64,000 bases of DNA from Pseudomonas sp. GOM7 (GTDB taxonomy: Bacteria; Pseudomonadota; Gammaproteobacteria; Pseudomonadales; Pseudomonadaceae), in assembly GCF_026723825.1 (NCBI RefSeq), contig NZ_CP113519.1, positions 1,550,001 through 1,614,000 of the forward strand. Direction: 5' to 3'. The notes under the pieces are model-generated. The model was given only the letters and a program-made list of their open reading frames with translations. It ran no database searches and had not been told where the DNA came from. The stretch's first letter is position 1, and each line of letters begins with the position of its first letter. A program made the position numbers and the translations under genes. Positions 1 to 9,163 of the stretch are shown piece by piece.

Positions 1-545
1 TGCTTGTCCAGCTCGCCGATGACGGTCATGGCCGGAAAGTCGTAATCCTTGATCGCCGTGCTTTCACGGAGGAACTCGGGGTTGGTGGCCACGCCGAAGT
101 CGACGCCGGCTTTCTTGCCGGACTCCCTTTCGATCAGCGGAATCACCACGTTCTTCACCGTGCCCGGCAGTACCGTGCTGCGCACCACCACGGTATGGCG
201 CTCGTGCTTGTCGCGCAGCGCCACACCGATCTGCTTGCACACCGACTCCATATAGCCGAGATCCAGGTCGCCGTTGCGTTTGCTCGGCGTACCTACGGCT
301 ATGAAGGACAGGTCACTGGCCAGTACGGCCGCGCCGACATCGGTGGTGCCGCGCAGCAGGCCAGCGTTGACGCCCGCTTCGAGCAGTTCGGCAAGGCCCG
401 GCTCGACGATCGGGGATTTGCCCTGATTGATCAGATCGATCTTGGTTTGCGAGACATCGACACCGATCACTTCATGGCCGCGCGCCGACAGGCAACCTGC
501 GCAGACTGCTCCAACATAACCCAGTCCAAAGATACTGATTCTCAT
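1..545 (-). CDS. algD: GDP-mannose 6-dehydrogenase, 5' part
   Basis: Oxidises GDP-mannose to GDP-mannuronate, the committed cytoplasmic step of alginate synthesis. About 181 N-terminal residues lie in the window and the rest runs off the left edge. The protein opens MRISIFGLGYVGAVC, with the Rossmann GxGxxG at residues 7-12. It continues with GTPSKRNGDLDLGY, VVRSTVLPGTV and NPEFLRESTAIKDYDFP, which match P. aeruginosa AlgD almost word for word. The start is the ATG at 545, preceded by GGATGGAG. As the first gene of the alginate operon, its promoter should lie in the long AT-rich leader to the right. The catalytic cysteine is outside the window. Confidence 0.95.
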   Translation of the reverse strand, partial: MRISIFGLGYVGAVCAGCLSARGHEVIGVDVSQTKIDLINQGKSPIVEPGLAELLEAGVNAGLLRGTTDVGAAVLASDLSFIAVGTPSKRNGDLDLGYMESVCKQIGVALRDKHERHTVVVRSTVLPGTVKNVVIPLIERESGKKAGVDFGVATNPEFLRESTAIKDYDFPAMTVIGELDK

Positions 546-1110
546 CACTCCATCCCTCAATACTAAGTTGTTGGCTAAATCTTCTGCACTTATTCCAGGC
601 ACAAATACGCCCTGACTGCGCATGTGCTATCGCGCAATCTCTGCCGTTCTGTTTGATGGCTTTATGCAATTAGCGCGGATACTAGGGTGGCTTTTTTTTT
701 ATTTCAAGCACTCAAAGTTAGCTTGTTGTGGTTTTTTTAATTTAAGTTTGAATTTTTTAAAAAATTCAATAAAAACAATAACTTATAATTTGTGTTATTT
801 CCAGCGTCAAAAAATAGTTTGCGTGTTTTTTGGTGTTTTTTTGGCGTCATCAAGTCGGCACTGGTCGTGCTTCATTATGTTTCGTGGTTCTTTTTCTTGC
901 TCTAAAGTTGTGCGTTACTTGTTTTGTTATTGCTTGATTGCGCTCTTTTTAAATTTCCGTGACTGTGCCGCAGTGGCGGCGAGAGAGGGCAGGAGGCTTG
1001 TCGCGACTGTATGGGGGGAGGTGTTTGCAGGGCATTGCCTGTGGCTTTCTGGCGGCGATTTCAGTCAAATGCTCGTGCGGGCAAACCCGACCCCGCGAGG
1101 ACCATGGACG
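546..1110. other. AT-rich divergent intergenic region (algD leader)
   Basis: About 565 bases without a convincing gene. Roughly 680-960 is strikingly AT-rich with T and A tracts, unlike the GC-rich flanks. In P. aeruginosa algD is transcribed from several hundred bases upstream and this region binds many regulators, so a long leader here is expected. I looked on the minus strand for an AlgU promoter (GAACTT-N16/17-TCTGA) and for AlgR boxes. The nearest -35 resemblance is CAACTT near 907-912, without an acceptable -10, so no promoter is called. Confidence 0.6.
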
Positions 1111-2985
1111 ATGACCCAACAATCGCAATTCGCCCTGCTCGGCAAGAGACGGTTTCTGCCGTTTTTCGTGACGCAATTGCTCGGCGCCTTCAACGACAAC
1201 ATCTACAAGCAGTCGCTGATTCTCGCCATCCTCTTCAAGCTCAATACGGGCGCCGACCGTGATGTGCTGGTCAATCTCTGCGCCTTGCTGTTCATCCTGC
1301 CGTTCTTTCTGTTTTCCGCGCTTGGCGGGCAGTTTGGTGAGAAGTTCGCCAAGGACGCCCTGATCCGCAAGATCAAGTTGGCCGAGATCTTCATCATGCT
1401 CGCCGGTGCCGCAGGTGTGCTGCTGAACAATCTGCCGCTGATGTTGGTGGTACTGTTCGCCATGGGCACGCAGTCAGCCTTGTTCGGCCCGGTCAAGTAT
1501 TCGATCCTGCCGCAGCATCTGCAGGAGAAGGAGTTGGTCGGCGGTAACGCCCTGGTGGAAATGGGCACCTTCCTGGCCATTCTCGCCGGCACCATCGGCG
1601 CGGGCATCATGATGGCCAGCAGCAGTTATGCCGCCATCGTCGCCGCTTCGGTGGTGAGTGTGGCGGCGCTGGGTTATCTGGCCAGTTGCGGCATTCCGCG
1701 TGCGGCAGCGGCCATGCCCACGCTCAAGCTGGACTGGAACATCCTGCGCCAATCCTGGGTGACCATGAAGCTGGGCCTCGGCCAGCGGCCGGCCGTGTCG
1801 CGCTCGCTGGTGGGCAACTCCTGGTTCTGGTTTCTCGGTGCCATCTACCTGACGCAGATTCCCGCCTACTCCAAGGAGTGGCTGCACGGTGACGAGAGCG
1901 TGGTGACGCTGATCCTCACCGTGTTCTCGCTAGGGATAGGCCTGGGTTCGATGCTCTGCGAGCGCATGAGTGGGCACAAGGTGGAGATCGGTCTGGTGCC
2001 GTTCGGCTCCATCGGCCTGACCGTCTTCGGCATTCTGCTGTGGTGGTTTTCCGGTGGCTTTCCCGAGGGCGCCGCACCGCACGATTGGCTGGCGCTGCTC
2101 GGTCATGGCCAGGCCTGGTGGATTCTCGGCTGCATTCTCGGCATAGGTCTGTTCGGCGGCTTCTATATCGTGCCCTTGTATGCGTTGATCCAATCGCGCA
2201 CCGTCGAATACGAGCGGGCGCGGGTGATCGCTGCCAACAACATCCTCAATGCCTTGTTCATGGTGGTCTCGGCCATCGTCGCGATCCTTTTCCTTGGTGT
2301 CGCCGGGCTGAGCATCCCGCAATTGTTCCTGGTGGCCTCGCTGATGAACGTTGCGGTCAGCAGTTACATCTTCAAGGTCGTCCCCGAATTCAGCATGCGC
2401 TTTCTCATCTGGCTGCTGGGGCACTCGATGTATCGCGTCGAGCACAAGGGGCTGCAGGCCATTCCCGAAGAGGGGGCGGCGGTGCTGGTGTGCAACCACG
2501 TTTCCTTCGTCGATGCCTTGCTGATCGGTGGCGCCATTCGCCGCCCGGTACGCTTCGTCATGTACTACAAGATCTACGACCTGCCGGTGCTCAACTTCGT
2601 CTTCCGCACCGCTGGCGCCGTGCCGATCGCCGGACGCAACGAGGATCTACTGATCTACGACGCGGCGTTCAAGAAGATCGCCGAATACCTGCGCAACGGT
2701 GAGCTGGTGTGTATCTTCCCCGAGGGCAAGCTGACCCGCGACGGCGAGATCGACGAATTCAAGGGTGGGGTGCAGCGCATTCTCGAAGAGAATCCGGTGC
2801 CGGTGATTCCCATGGCCTTGCAGGGCCTGTGGGGCAGCTTCTTCAGCTACGACCCGAACAAGGGCTTGTTCAGGCGCCTGTGGTCGCGAGTGACCCTGGT
2901 GGCGGGCGAGGCCATCGCCCCCGAACAGGCCAGCCGTGAGGTGCTGCAGGCACGTGTGGCTGCGCTACGGAGCGACTGGCGCTGA
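1111..2985 (+). CDS. Fused lysophospholipid transporter (LplT-like) and PlsC-type acyltransferase
   Basis: A 624-residue inner-membrane protein. Residues about 1-410 are a 12-helix MFS domain related to LplT, including FGPVKYSILPQHL. Residues about 430-624 are a PlsC/LPLAT acyltransferase with the catalytic HX4D box at about 463-468 (NHVSFVD) and an FPEG motif near 535. In E. coli, LplT imports lysophospholipids and Aas re-acylates them; this fusion probably couples both steps for phospholipid repair. Assignment is from domain order; substrate is inferred. The start is ATG 1111 with GAGG upstream. A longer frame open from 622 crosses the AT-rich leader and has no homology, so it was not used. 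Divergent from algD. Confidence 0.85.
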   Translation: MTQQSQFALLGKRRFLPFFVTQLLGAFNDNIYKQSLILAILFKLNTGADRDVLVNLCALLFILPFFLFSALGGQFGEKFAKDALIRKIKLAEIFIMLAGAAGVLLNNLPLMLVVLFAMGTQSALFGPVKYSILPQHLQEKELVGGNALVEMGTFLAILAGTIGAGIMMASSSYAAIVAASVVSVAALGYLASCGIPRAAAAMPTLKLDWNILRQSWVTMKLGLGQRPAVSRSLVGNSWFWFLGAIYLTQIPAYSKEWLHGDESVVTLILTVFSLGIGLGSMLCERMSGHKVEIGLVPFGSIGLTVFGILLWWFSGGFPEGAAPHDWLALLGHGQAWWILGCILGIGLFGGFYIVPLYALIQSRTVEYERARVIAANNILNALFMVVSAIVAILFLGVAGLSIPQLFLVASLMNVAVSSYIFKVVPEFSMRFLIWLLGHSMYRVEHKGLQAIPEEGAAVLVCNHVSFVDALLIGGAIRRPVRFVMYYKIYDLPVLNFVFRTAGAVPIAGRNEDLLIYDAAFKKIAEYLRNGELVCIFPEGKLTRDGEIDEFKGGVQRILEENPVPVIPMALQGLWGSFFSYDPNKGLFRRLWSRVTLVAGEAIAPEQASREVLQARVAALRSDWR

Positions 2986-2989
2986 TGAC

Positions 2990-3036
2990 GGTGCGCGCGG
3001 CACACCCTACGCTTCGTAGGGTGCGCTGCGCGCACC
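2990..3036. repeat. REP palindrome pair (GTAGGGTGCGC class)
   Basis: Two inverted copies (about 2990-3010 and 3016-3036) of the REP whose core is GTAGGGTGCGC...GCGCACC, separated by a few bases. Same class as the repeats that flank the RAYT gene near 8.4-9.15 kb. Lies between two convergent genes. Confidence 0.85.
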
Positions 3037-3042
3037 AGCTTT

Positions 3043-3984
3043 TCAGTCGACGCGCTTTTGCGCACCCAACCGGCGATAGAGCGTTGCCAGCAGCGCACCG
3101 GACAGGTTGTGCCAGACGCTGAACAGCGCACTGGGTACCGCTGCCAGTGGGCTGAAATGGGCGCTGGCCAAGGCGGCGCCGAGGCCGGAGTTCTGCATGC
3201 CGACCTCGATCGACAGCGTCTTGCGCTGCGCCAGCGGCATGCCGAACAGGCGTCCGGCCAGATAGCCCAGGGTCAGGCCGATGGCGTTGTGCAGCACCAC
3301 CACCGCCATGATCAGCAGGCCGGATTCGGCGATCTTGCCCTGGCTGGCCGCTACCACTGCCGCGACGATGGCGACGATGCTCACCACGGAAATCAGCGGC
3401 AATACCTGCACTGCCGTCTTCACTCGCGTACCGAGCAGGCGCTGCACCACCAGGCCGAGCACGATGGGTAGCAGCACCATCTTGAGTATCGAAACGAACA
3501 TCGCGCTGAACGACACCGGCAGCCATTGCGAGGCCAGCAGCCAGATCAGCGCTGGCGTCACCAGCGGGGCGAGCAGGGTGGTCACCGAAGTGATCGCCAC
3601 CGACAGGGCCAGGTCGCCACGGGCGAACCAGGTGATGACATTGGAGGCGGTGCCGCCTGGGCAGCAACCGACCAGGATCACCCCGACGGCGATTTCTGTC
3701 GGCAGGCCGAAGAGCTGGCACAGCAGCCAGGCCGTCAGCGGCATGATGGTGAACTGCGCCAGCACGCCGAGCAGCACGGCCTGGGGCCGAAGCAGCACGT
3801 CACGGAAATCCTCGGCCTTGAGGGTCAGGCCCATGCCGAACATGATCAAGCCCAGCAGCGGCACGATCCAGGTGGTGACGGGCAGGAACCAGGCCGGTTG
3901 CAGGAAGGCCAGAACGGCGAACAGCAACACCCAGAGGGCGAAGGTATTACCGACGAAGCGGCTGAAGGCGATCAGAGCGCGCAT
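3043..3984 (-). CDS. Bile acid:sodium symporter (BASS) family transporter
   Basis: A 313-residue polytopic membrane protein of the BASS/SBF family, which uses sodium to move organic anions. Visible features are about nine hydrophobic helices, the family stretch [10 protein letters not shown] near residue 45, and the [14 protein letters not shown] segment, characteristic of the unwound sodium-site helix. Substrate cannot be told; bacterial members carry compounds such as pantoate, pyruvate or bile acids. The chosen start is ATG 3984, giving the usual [13 protein letters not shown] onset; a TTG 33 bases further up is possible but adds an unconserved tail. Convergent with the acyltransferase gene. 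Confidence 0.85.
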   Translation of the reverse strand: MRALIAFSRFVGNTFALWVLLFAVLAFLQPAWFLPVTTWIVPLLGLIMFGMGLTLKAEDFRDVLLRPQAVLLGVLAQFTIMPLTAWLLCQLFGLPTEIAVGVILVGCCPGGTASNVITWFARGDLALSVAITSVTTLLAPLVTPALIWLLASQWLPVSFSAMFVSILKMVLLPIVLGLVVQRLLGTRVKTAVQVLPLISVVSIVAIVAAVVAASQGKIAESGLLIMAVVVLHNAIGLTLGYLAGRLFGMPLAQRKTLSIEVGMQNSGLGAALASAHFSPLAAVPSALFSVWHNLSGALLATLYRRLGAQKRVD

Positions 3985-4215
3985 ATGGGGTGATCCAGGC
4001 AGGCGTTGGGGCGGCAAGCCTAGCAGAGGTGGCGCGTGGGGGTGATGGGTCTGCGTGCCGTCTGGCGGGTGATATAGATGAATGAATGATTAAAAGCTGG
4101 CGTCATGATATTGTCGCCGCGCCTTCGCTGTCTAAACTGTGCCGAGTCTCTGTGCTGGCCATAAGAACAACTCTCCAGCGTTTGCGTATTCCTGTATCTC
4201 ATGCCGGAGAACTTC

Positions 4216-6138
4216 ATGAACAAATGGTTCGGCAACCTCAGCGTAACCCTGAAACTGGCCATCGGCTTCGGTCTGGTGCTGGCCCTGACCCTGATACTGG
4301 CTGTCGTTGCCTGGAACGGCATGCGGCAACTGGTGGAGCGTGGCGAGCGCTTGACCGATATCACCCAGCTCGATAACCGCCTCGACGACCTGCGGGTCAA
4401 ACGCCTGAGCTACGAGATCAGTAACGGCAACGAGGCGCTGGGCGAGGCCTTTCAAAAAGCCCTGGATGAATACCTGCAAGCCCATCAGGCTGTGCGCGTC
4501 AACTTTACCCGGCCGGAAAACGTACGGCTGTTCGAGGCGCAGCGAACCCAGCTAGATCTTTACCAGGCCAGCCTGACCAAGATGCGTGAAGCTTACCGGC
4601 AATCGGCTGCCGCACGTGGTGAGATGGGGCGCCTGGCCAAGGAAGCTTTTGCCCAGCTCGATGAGGTAGAAACGGCCGTGGCGCGTATGCCGGAGAGCGA
4701 CCCGCAATATCCGTCACGTTATCGTGCCCTGCGTGACGCCCGTGAGGGCTGGCAACTGATGCGCTACGAGGTGCGTGGCTACACCGCTAACCCCAATGCC
4801 GACACCGAAGCAGCGGTGCTGCGCCAGTACGAGCGCACGCAGCAAAGCTTGGCCAACCTGCAACAGGCGATGGGCAGTGACATGGCTGCGCAGACCCGCG
4901 CCCTGGTGGTTGGCTCCAGCGCTTACCAGGAAGCTGTGAAGACTTTCCAGCAGCTCAACTCGGCGATCATCCAGGCGCGCGAAGAGATCGGGCAACAGGG
5001 CCAGGAGATCACCTCCTTGAGCCAGAAGATGATCGACGGGCAGATCGCACTGCGTGACGCCGATATCGCCTCGGCCGAGCTGGCCGAACTGCTCACCACC
5101 GTCCTGGCGCTGCTGCTGGGGGCCTGTTCGGCCTGGATCATTACCCGTCAGATCACCCAGCCGCTGGGCCATACCCTGAAAGTGGTCGAGCGCATTGCCG
5201 CAGGTGACCTCAGCGCAATACCTTCGACCTCCCGACGTGACGAGATCGGTGCGTTGCAGCAGGGTGTACAGCGCATGGGCAATACCTTGCGTGAGTTGAT
5301 CGGGGGGATTCGCGACGGCGTCAGCCAGATCGCCAGTGCGGCCGAGCAGCTTTCGGCAGTGACCGAGCAGACCAGTGCCGGGGTCAACAATCAGAAGCTG
5401 GAGACGGATCAGGTGGCCACGGCCATGCAGGAAATGTCCGCCACCGTGCAGGAGGTGGCGCGCAATGCCGCCGAGGCTTCGCAGGCTGCCGTGGATGCCG
5501 ATGGCGAGGCGCGCCAGGGTGACCGCATCGTCAGTGACGTGGTTGCCCGCATCGAAGCCTTGGCTGGGGAAATGACTCGCTCCACCGATGCCATGAGCAG
5601 TTTGCAGCAGGAGAGCGACAAGATCGGCAGCGTGATGGACGTGATCAAGGCGGTTGCCGACCAGACCAACCTGCTGGCGCTCAACGCCGCCATCGAAGCG
5701 GCGCGTGCCGGTGAGGCCGGACGGGGTTTCGCCGTCGTCGCCGATGAGGTGCGTAACCTGGCCCGGCGTACCCAGCAGTCCACCGAGGAAATCGAAAGCC
5801 TGATCGCGGCTCTGCAGCGTGGCACCGATCAGGTCGCCGGCGTCCTGCAGGAAAGCCGCAGCCTGACCGACGATAGCGTTGCCCTGGCGCGCCAGGCCGG
5901 CGATGCGCTGGAGGTGATCAATCAGAAGGTGGCCAATATCCAGTCGATGAATCAGCAGATCGCCGCTGCTGCCGAGCAGCAGGGGGCGGTAGCCGAGGAA
6001 ATCGGTCGCAGCGTGCTCAACGTGCGTGACGTGTCTGAGCAGACTGCGGCGGCCAGCGAGGAAACCGCAGCCAGCTCGGTGGAACTCGCGCGTCTGGGCA
6101 ACCATCTGCAAACCCTGGTCAGTCGCTTCCAGCTCTGA
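4216..6138 (+). CDS. Methyl-accepting chemotaxis protein, McpS-like with HBM-type sensor
   Basis: A 640-residue chemoreceptor. A first transmembrane helix (about 12-34) is followed by about 255 periplasmic residues, a second helix near 291-311, HAMP, and the cytoplasmic signalling domain with the invariant hairpin tip ([19 protein letters not shown], near residue 490). Periplasmic length and the opening [19 protein letters not shown] resemble P. putida McpS, whose helical bimodular domain binds TCA-cycle acids; ligand here is inferred. Start is ATG 4216, seven bases after GGAG; an ATG at 4201 lacks a ribosome site. Lies in tandem with a paralogue at 6404, and both leaders share the string AAGAACAA followed one base later by TCTCCAG. 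Confidence 0.92.
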   Translation: MNKWFGNLSVTLKLAIGFGLVLALTLILAVVAWNGMRQLVERGERLTDITQLDNRLDDLRVKRLSYEISNGNEALGEAFQKALDEYLQAHQAVRVNFTRPENVRLFEAQRTQLDLYQASLTKMREAYRQSAAARGEMGRLAKEAFAQLDEVETAVARMPESDPQYPSRYRALRDAREGWQLMRYEVRGYTANPNADTEAAVLRQYERTQQSLANLQQAMGSDMAAQTRALVVGSSAYQEAVKTFQQLNSAIIQAREEIGQQGQEITSLSQKMIDGQIALRDADIASAELAELLTTVLALLLGACSAWIITRQITQPLGHTLKVVERIAAGDLSAIPSTSRRDEIGALQQGVQRMGNTLRELIGGIRDGVSQIASAAEQLSAVTEQTSAGVNNQKLETDQVATAMQEMSATVQEVARNAAEASQAAVDADGEARQGDRIVSDVVARIEALAGEMTRSTDAMSSLQQESDKIGSVMDVIKAVADQTNLLALNAAIEAARAGEAGRGFAVVADEVRNLARRTQQSTEEIESLIAALQRGTDQVAGVLQESRSLTDDSVALARQAGDALEVINQKVANIQSMNQQIAAAAEQQGAVAEEIGRSVLNVRDVSEQTAAASEETAASSVELARLGNHLQTLVSRFQL

Positions 6139-6403
6139 CCGTGCTTCACGGGCCTGACGACCTCGCGTCGCCAGGCCTGCCTCTCTGCTGAGCGGCTGAC
6201 ACCAGCCCTTACAACTTGGCTGCGCATTCTGTCGGCTACGTCACACTTGCTTGTGTCTCGTGTCATCGGCTTTGCGTCAGCAGCACCTTAGTATCTCGGC
6301 GCTTTGCTCACCGTCGCCAGACCCTATTGCTGGTTCCAAGAAGAACAAGTCTCCAGCTAAACCTTAATACCTATATTGCCTTGCTCAAGGTTGGAGATTC
6401 TTC

Positions 6404-8323
6404 ATGCACGCCTGGTTCGCGAACCTCAACGTCACCCGCAAGCTCGCGCTTGGCTTCGGCCTGGTACTGGCACTCACCCTGGCTCTGGCCTGGGTCGCCT
6501 GGACCAGCCTCGGCAGCGTCATTCAGCGCAGCACCTGGATGAGCGAGATCGCTCATCTCAACAACACCCTCACCACCCTGCGCATAGCGCGTCTGCAACT
6601 GATGCTGGCCAAGGGCGATGCCGCCAGCACCGAGCGCCTGCTCGGCAGTCTGGACATCTACCTGCAGCAGCAGAGGAAGCTGATGGCCACCTTCGTCAAT
6701 CCGGTCAACGTCAAGTTGCTCAAGGAACAGGACGGCTACAACCAGGCCTATCAGAAGTCCCTGGCCGGCATGCGCGCCGCCTACGCCGCAGCCGGTGAGG
6801 CTCGTCTGCGCGTGGCCAACGAGGCCCAGCAACTGAACGAGCTGATGGCGGGGCTGCTGCGTGGCGTTGTGCAACTGCCGTCATACGATGACCAACGTTT
6901 CAACCAATTGCAGGCGCTGAACCTGACGCAGAACGAGCTGCTCAGCGTGCGTTACCTGCTCGAGCGCTACGACAACATGGCCGACACTCAAACCGAACAG
7001 GCCCTGGCTGGCCGCCTGGCCGCCGCGCGTAACAGCCTGGCTAGCCTGCGTGAGGCCTTCGCTGCCCAGGGTGATGTCGCCAGCCGTATCGACGCGTTGC
7101 TGGGCAGCTACGAGCAGGCCATGCTGGCACTCAAGCAAGCGACCCAGGACATCGCCCGTACCCGTCAGGAAATGACCGCGCAACAGGCCGAGATCGTGCG
7201 TATCAGCGATACCCTGTACCAGTTCCAGATCGAGCGCCTGGGCATCGAGAGCCAGCAGGCGCGCACCTGGCAGATCGTTGCCGTGCTTCTGGCGTTGCTT
7301 ATCGGCGTGCTGGCGGCCTGGCTGATCACTCGCCAGATCACCCGTCCGCTGCAAGACACCCTGGGCGCCGTGCAGCGCATTGCCGACGGCGATCTGACCG
7401 ATGCGCCGCGCGTCACCCGCCGCGACGAGCTGGGCCGGCTGCAGCAAGGCATCGCGCAGATGGCCGGCACCCTGCGTGAACTGATCAGCGGCATCCGTGA
7501 TGGCGTGGCGCAGATTGCCAGCGCCGCCGAGCAACTATCGGCCGTGACCGAGCAGACCAGCGCCGGTGCCAACCATCAGCGTCAGGAAACCGATCAGGTG
7601 GCTACCGCCATGCACGAAATGTCGGCCACGGTGCAGGAAGTGGCGCAAAACGCCGAGCAGGCTTCCCACGCCGCCACGGCCGCCGATGGCGAAGCGCGTC
7701 AGGGGGATCGGGTGGTAGCGCAGGTGATCGCGCAGATCGAGCGTCTGGCCGCCGAAGTGGGGCGTTCCTCCGAGGCCATGACCGGGTTGCAACAGGAAAG
7801 CGACAAGATCGGCAGCGTGATGGACGTGATCAAGTCCGTGGCCGAACAGACCAACCTGCTGGCGCTCAACGCCGCCATCGAAGCGGCGCGGGCCGGTGAG
7901 GCCGGCCGTGGCTTCGCGGTGGTCGCCGACGAAGTGCGTGGCCTGGCCCAGCGCACGCAGAAATCCACCGAGGAAATCGAAGCGCTGATCGCCGGTTTGC
8001 AGAGTGGCACCCAGCAGGTGGCGGCGGCGATGCGCGCCAGCCGCGACATCACCGACAGCAGTGTCGAGCTGAGCCGCAAGGCCGGCACCTCCCTGGCCAG
8101 CATCACCCAGGCAGTCTCCAACATCCAGTCGATGAACCAGCAGATCGCCGCCGCCGCCGAAGAGCAGAGCGCCGTGGCCGAAGAAATCAGCCGCAGTGTG
8201 ATCAGCGTGCGCGACATCTCCGAGCAGACCGCCAGCGCCAGCGAAGAGACCGCCGCCTCCAGCGCCGAACTGGCCCGCCTGGGCGGTCATTTGCAGTCCC
8301 TGGTCAGCCGCTTCCGCGTCTAG
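6404..8323 (+). CDS. Methyl-accepting chemotaxis protein, McpS-like with HBM-type sensor (paralogue)
   Basis: A 639-residue chemoreceptor with the same layout as its left neighbour: helix 1 near 12-34, helical periplasmic sensor, helix 2 near 290, HAMP, and a signalling domain ending LVSRFRV. Signalling domains of the pair are nearly identical while periplasmic halves differ, as expected for duplication followed by ligand divergence. Its sensor is the closer of the two to P. putida McpS (for example [16 protein letters not shown]). ATG 6404 follows GGAG by seven bases. No pentapeptide CheR/CheB tether is seen at the C-terminus. A separate leader of about 265 bases suggests its own promoter. 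Confidence 0.92.
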   Translation: MHAWFANLNVTRKLALGFGLVLALTLALAWVAWTSLGSVIQRSTWMSEIAHLNNTLTTLRIARLQLMLAKGDAASTERLLGSLDIYLQQQRKLMATFVNPVNVKLLKEQDGYNQAYQKSLAGMRAAYAAAGEARLRVANEAQQLNELMAGLLRGVVQLPSYDDQRFNQLQALNLTQNELLSVRYLLERYDNMADTQTEQALAGRLAAARNSLASLREAFAAQGDVASRIDALLGSYEQAMLALKQATQDIARTRQEMTAQQAEIVRISDTLYQFQIERLGIESQQARTWQIVAVLLALLIGVLAAWLITRQITRPLQDTLGAVQRIADGDLTDAPRVTRRDELGRLQQGIAQMAGTLRELISGIRDGVAQIASAAEQLSAVTEQTSAGANHQRQETDQVATAMHEMSATVQEVAQNAEQASHAATAADGEARQGDRVVAQVIAQIERLAAEVGRSSEAMTGLQQESDKIGSVMDVIKSVAEQTNLLALNAAIEAARAGEAGRGFAVVADEVRGLAQRTQKSTEEIEALIAGLQSGTQQVAAAMRASRDITDSSVELSRKAGTSLASITQAVSNIQSMNQQIAAAAEEQSAVAEEISRSVISVRDISEQTASASEETAASSAELARLGGHLQSLVSRFRV

Positions 8324-8337
8324 ATCCAGTAGTGCGC

Positions 8338-8399
8338 GGTGCGCACGGCGCACCCTACGCCGGCATTTCGGGCTCCACGTAGGGTGCGCTGCGCGCACC
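8338..8399. repeat. REP palindrome pair upstream of RAYT
   Basis: Inverted copies of the GTAGGGTGCGC-class REP at about 8338-8358 and 8379-8399, just upstream of the RAYT transposase gene. RAYT genes are typically flanked by the REPs they act on. Confidence 0.9.
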
Positions 8400-8443
8400 A
8401 GCGTCTATGCTGCATGCATGCGTAACGATTCAGGAGACAGGGA

Positions 8444-8977
8444 ATGTCCCAATATCGCCGTGCTCGGGAAGCTGGTGCGAGCTACTTCTTCACGCTGGTC
8501 ACCCATCAGCGCCGTCCCATCCTGACCGAGGCCACATCGCGTGCCGCGCTGCGCCAGGCCATCGAACAGGTTCGTCTGCGTTATCCCTTTTGCATTGAAG
8601 GCTGGGTATTGCTGCCCGACCATTTGCACTGCATCTGGCGTCTACCGCCAGGCGATGCAAATTTCAGTGTGCGTTGGTCGCTGATCAAACGCCTGACTTC
8701 GCAGCAGCTCGTGACGCCTGCTGCAGTCACTCTCAGCCGGCGGCTGCGTCGGGAGTCCGGCTTGTGGCAGCGGCGTTTCTGGGAGCATTGCATTCGTGAC
8801 GATGAGGACTACCAGCGCCATATGGATTATCTGCATTTCAATCCGGTGCGACATGGGCTCGTGAGGCGTGTGCTGGACTGGCCCTGGTCGAGTTTCCACC
8901 GCTTGGTGAGAGCGGGGATGTATCCGGCCGATTGGGGCGGCGAGGGTGTGCGGGAGAGTGGTGGCTTCGGTGAGTAG
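8444..8977 (+). CDS. REP-associated tyrosine transposase (RAYT, Y1_Tnp/HUH family)
   Basis: A 177-residue single-strand DNA transposase of the IS200/IS605-related RAYT family, thought to cut and mobilise REP palindromes. The HUH-type metal site is DHLHCIW near residue 50. The conserved C-terminal block DYQRHMDYLHFNPVRHGLV (about 126-144) carries the likely catalytic tyrosine. Start is ATG 8444 after AGGAGACAGGGA. REPs of one class flank it on both sides and recur across the window, so it is the probable source of that family. Its 3' end is part of a 113-bp tandem duplication. Appears intact. Confidence 0.93.
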   Translation: MSQYRRAREAGASYFFTLVTHQRRPILTEATSRAALRQAIEQVRLRYPFCIEGWVLLPDHLHCIWRLPPGDANFSVRWSLIKRLTSQQLVTPAAVTLSRRLRRESGLWQRRFWEHCIRDDEDYQRHMDYLHFNPVRHGLVRRVLDWPWSSFHRLVRAGMYPADWGGEGVRESGGFGE

Positions 8978-9118
8978 TGCCGGTGCGCGCAGCACACCCT
9001 ACGTGTTTCCACCGCTTGGTGAGGGTGGGGGTATATCCGGCCGATTGGGGCGGAGAGGGTGTGCGGGCGAGTGTTGGCTTCGGCGAGTAGTGTCAGTGCG
9101 CGTAGCGCACCCTACGTC
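8893..9118. repeat. 113-bp tandem duplication of RAYT 3' end plus REP
   Basis: Copy 1 (8893-9005) holds the last part of the RAYT coding sequence, its stop and a REP half. Copy 2 (9006-9118) repeats the same order, starting again at TTTCCACCGCTTGGTGAG, with scattered substitutions. The second copy lies after the stop codon and is not expressed as part of the protein. REP halves sit at the end of each copy (8981-9002 and 9096-9115). Confidence 0.85.
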
Positions 9119-9151
9119 GGAGTCCCGCTCGTAGGGTGCGCTGCGCGCACC
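9096..9151. repeat. REP palindrome pair downstream of RAYT
   Basis: Inverted pair of the GTAGGGTGCGC-class REP at about 9096-9115 and 9131-9151, bounding the RAYT locus on the right and adjoining the convergent ggpPS stop codon. Confidence 0.88.
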
Positions 9152-9163
9152 GCCTGCCCTAAC

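Noticed and set aside
622..1110. Possible N-terminal extension of the LplT-PlsC protein starting at 622
   Set aside because: It runs through the AT-rich algD leader, is not homologous to the family, and ATG 1111 has a ribosome site and the right domain start.
6139..6403. FliA (sigma-28) promoters before the chemoreceptors
   Set aside because: TAAA and GCCATAAG-like boxes occur before the first receptor, but spacing is about 17 rather than 11 bases, and the second leader has none.
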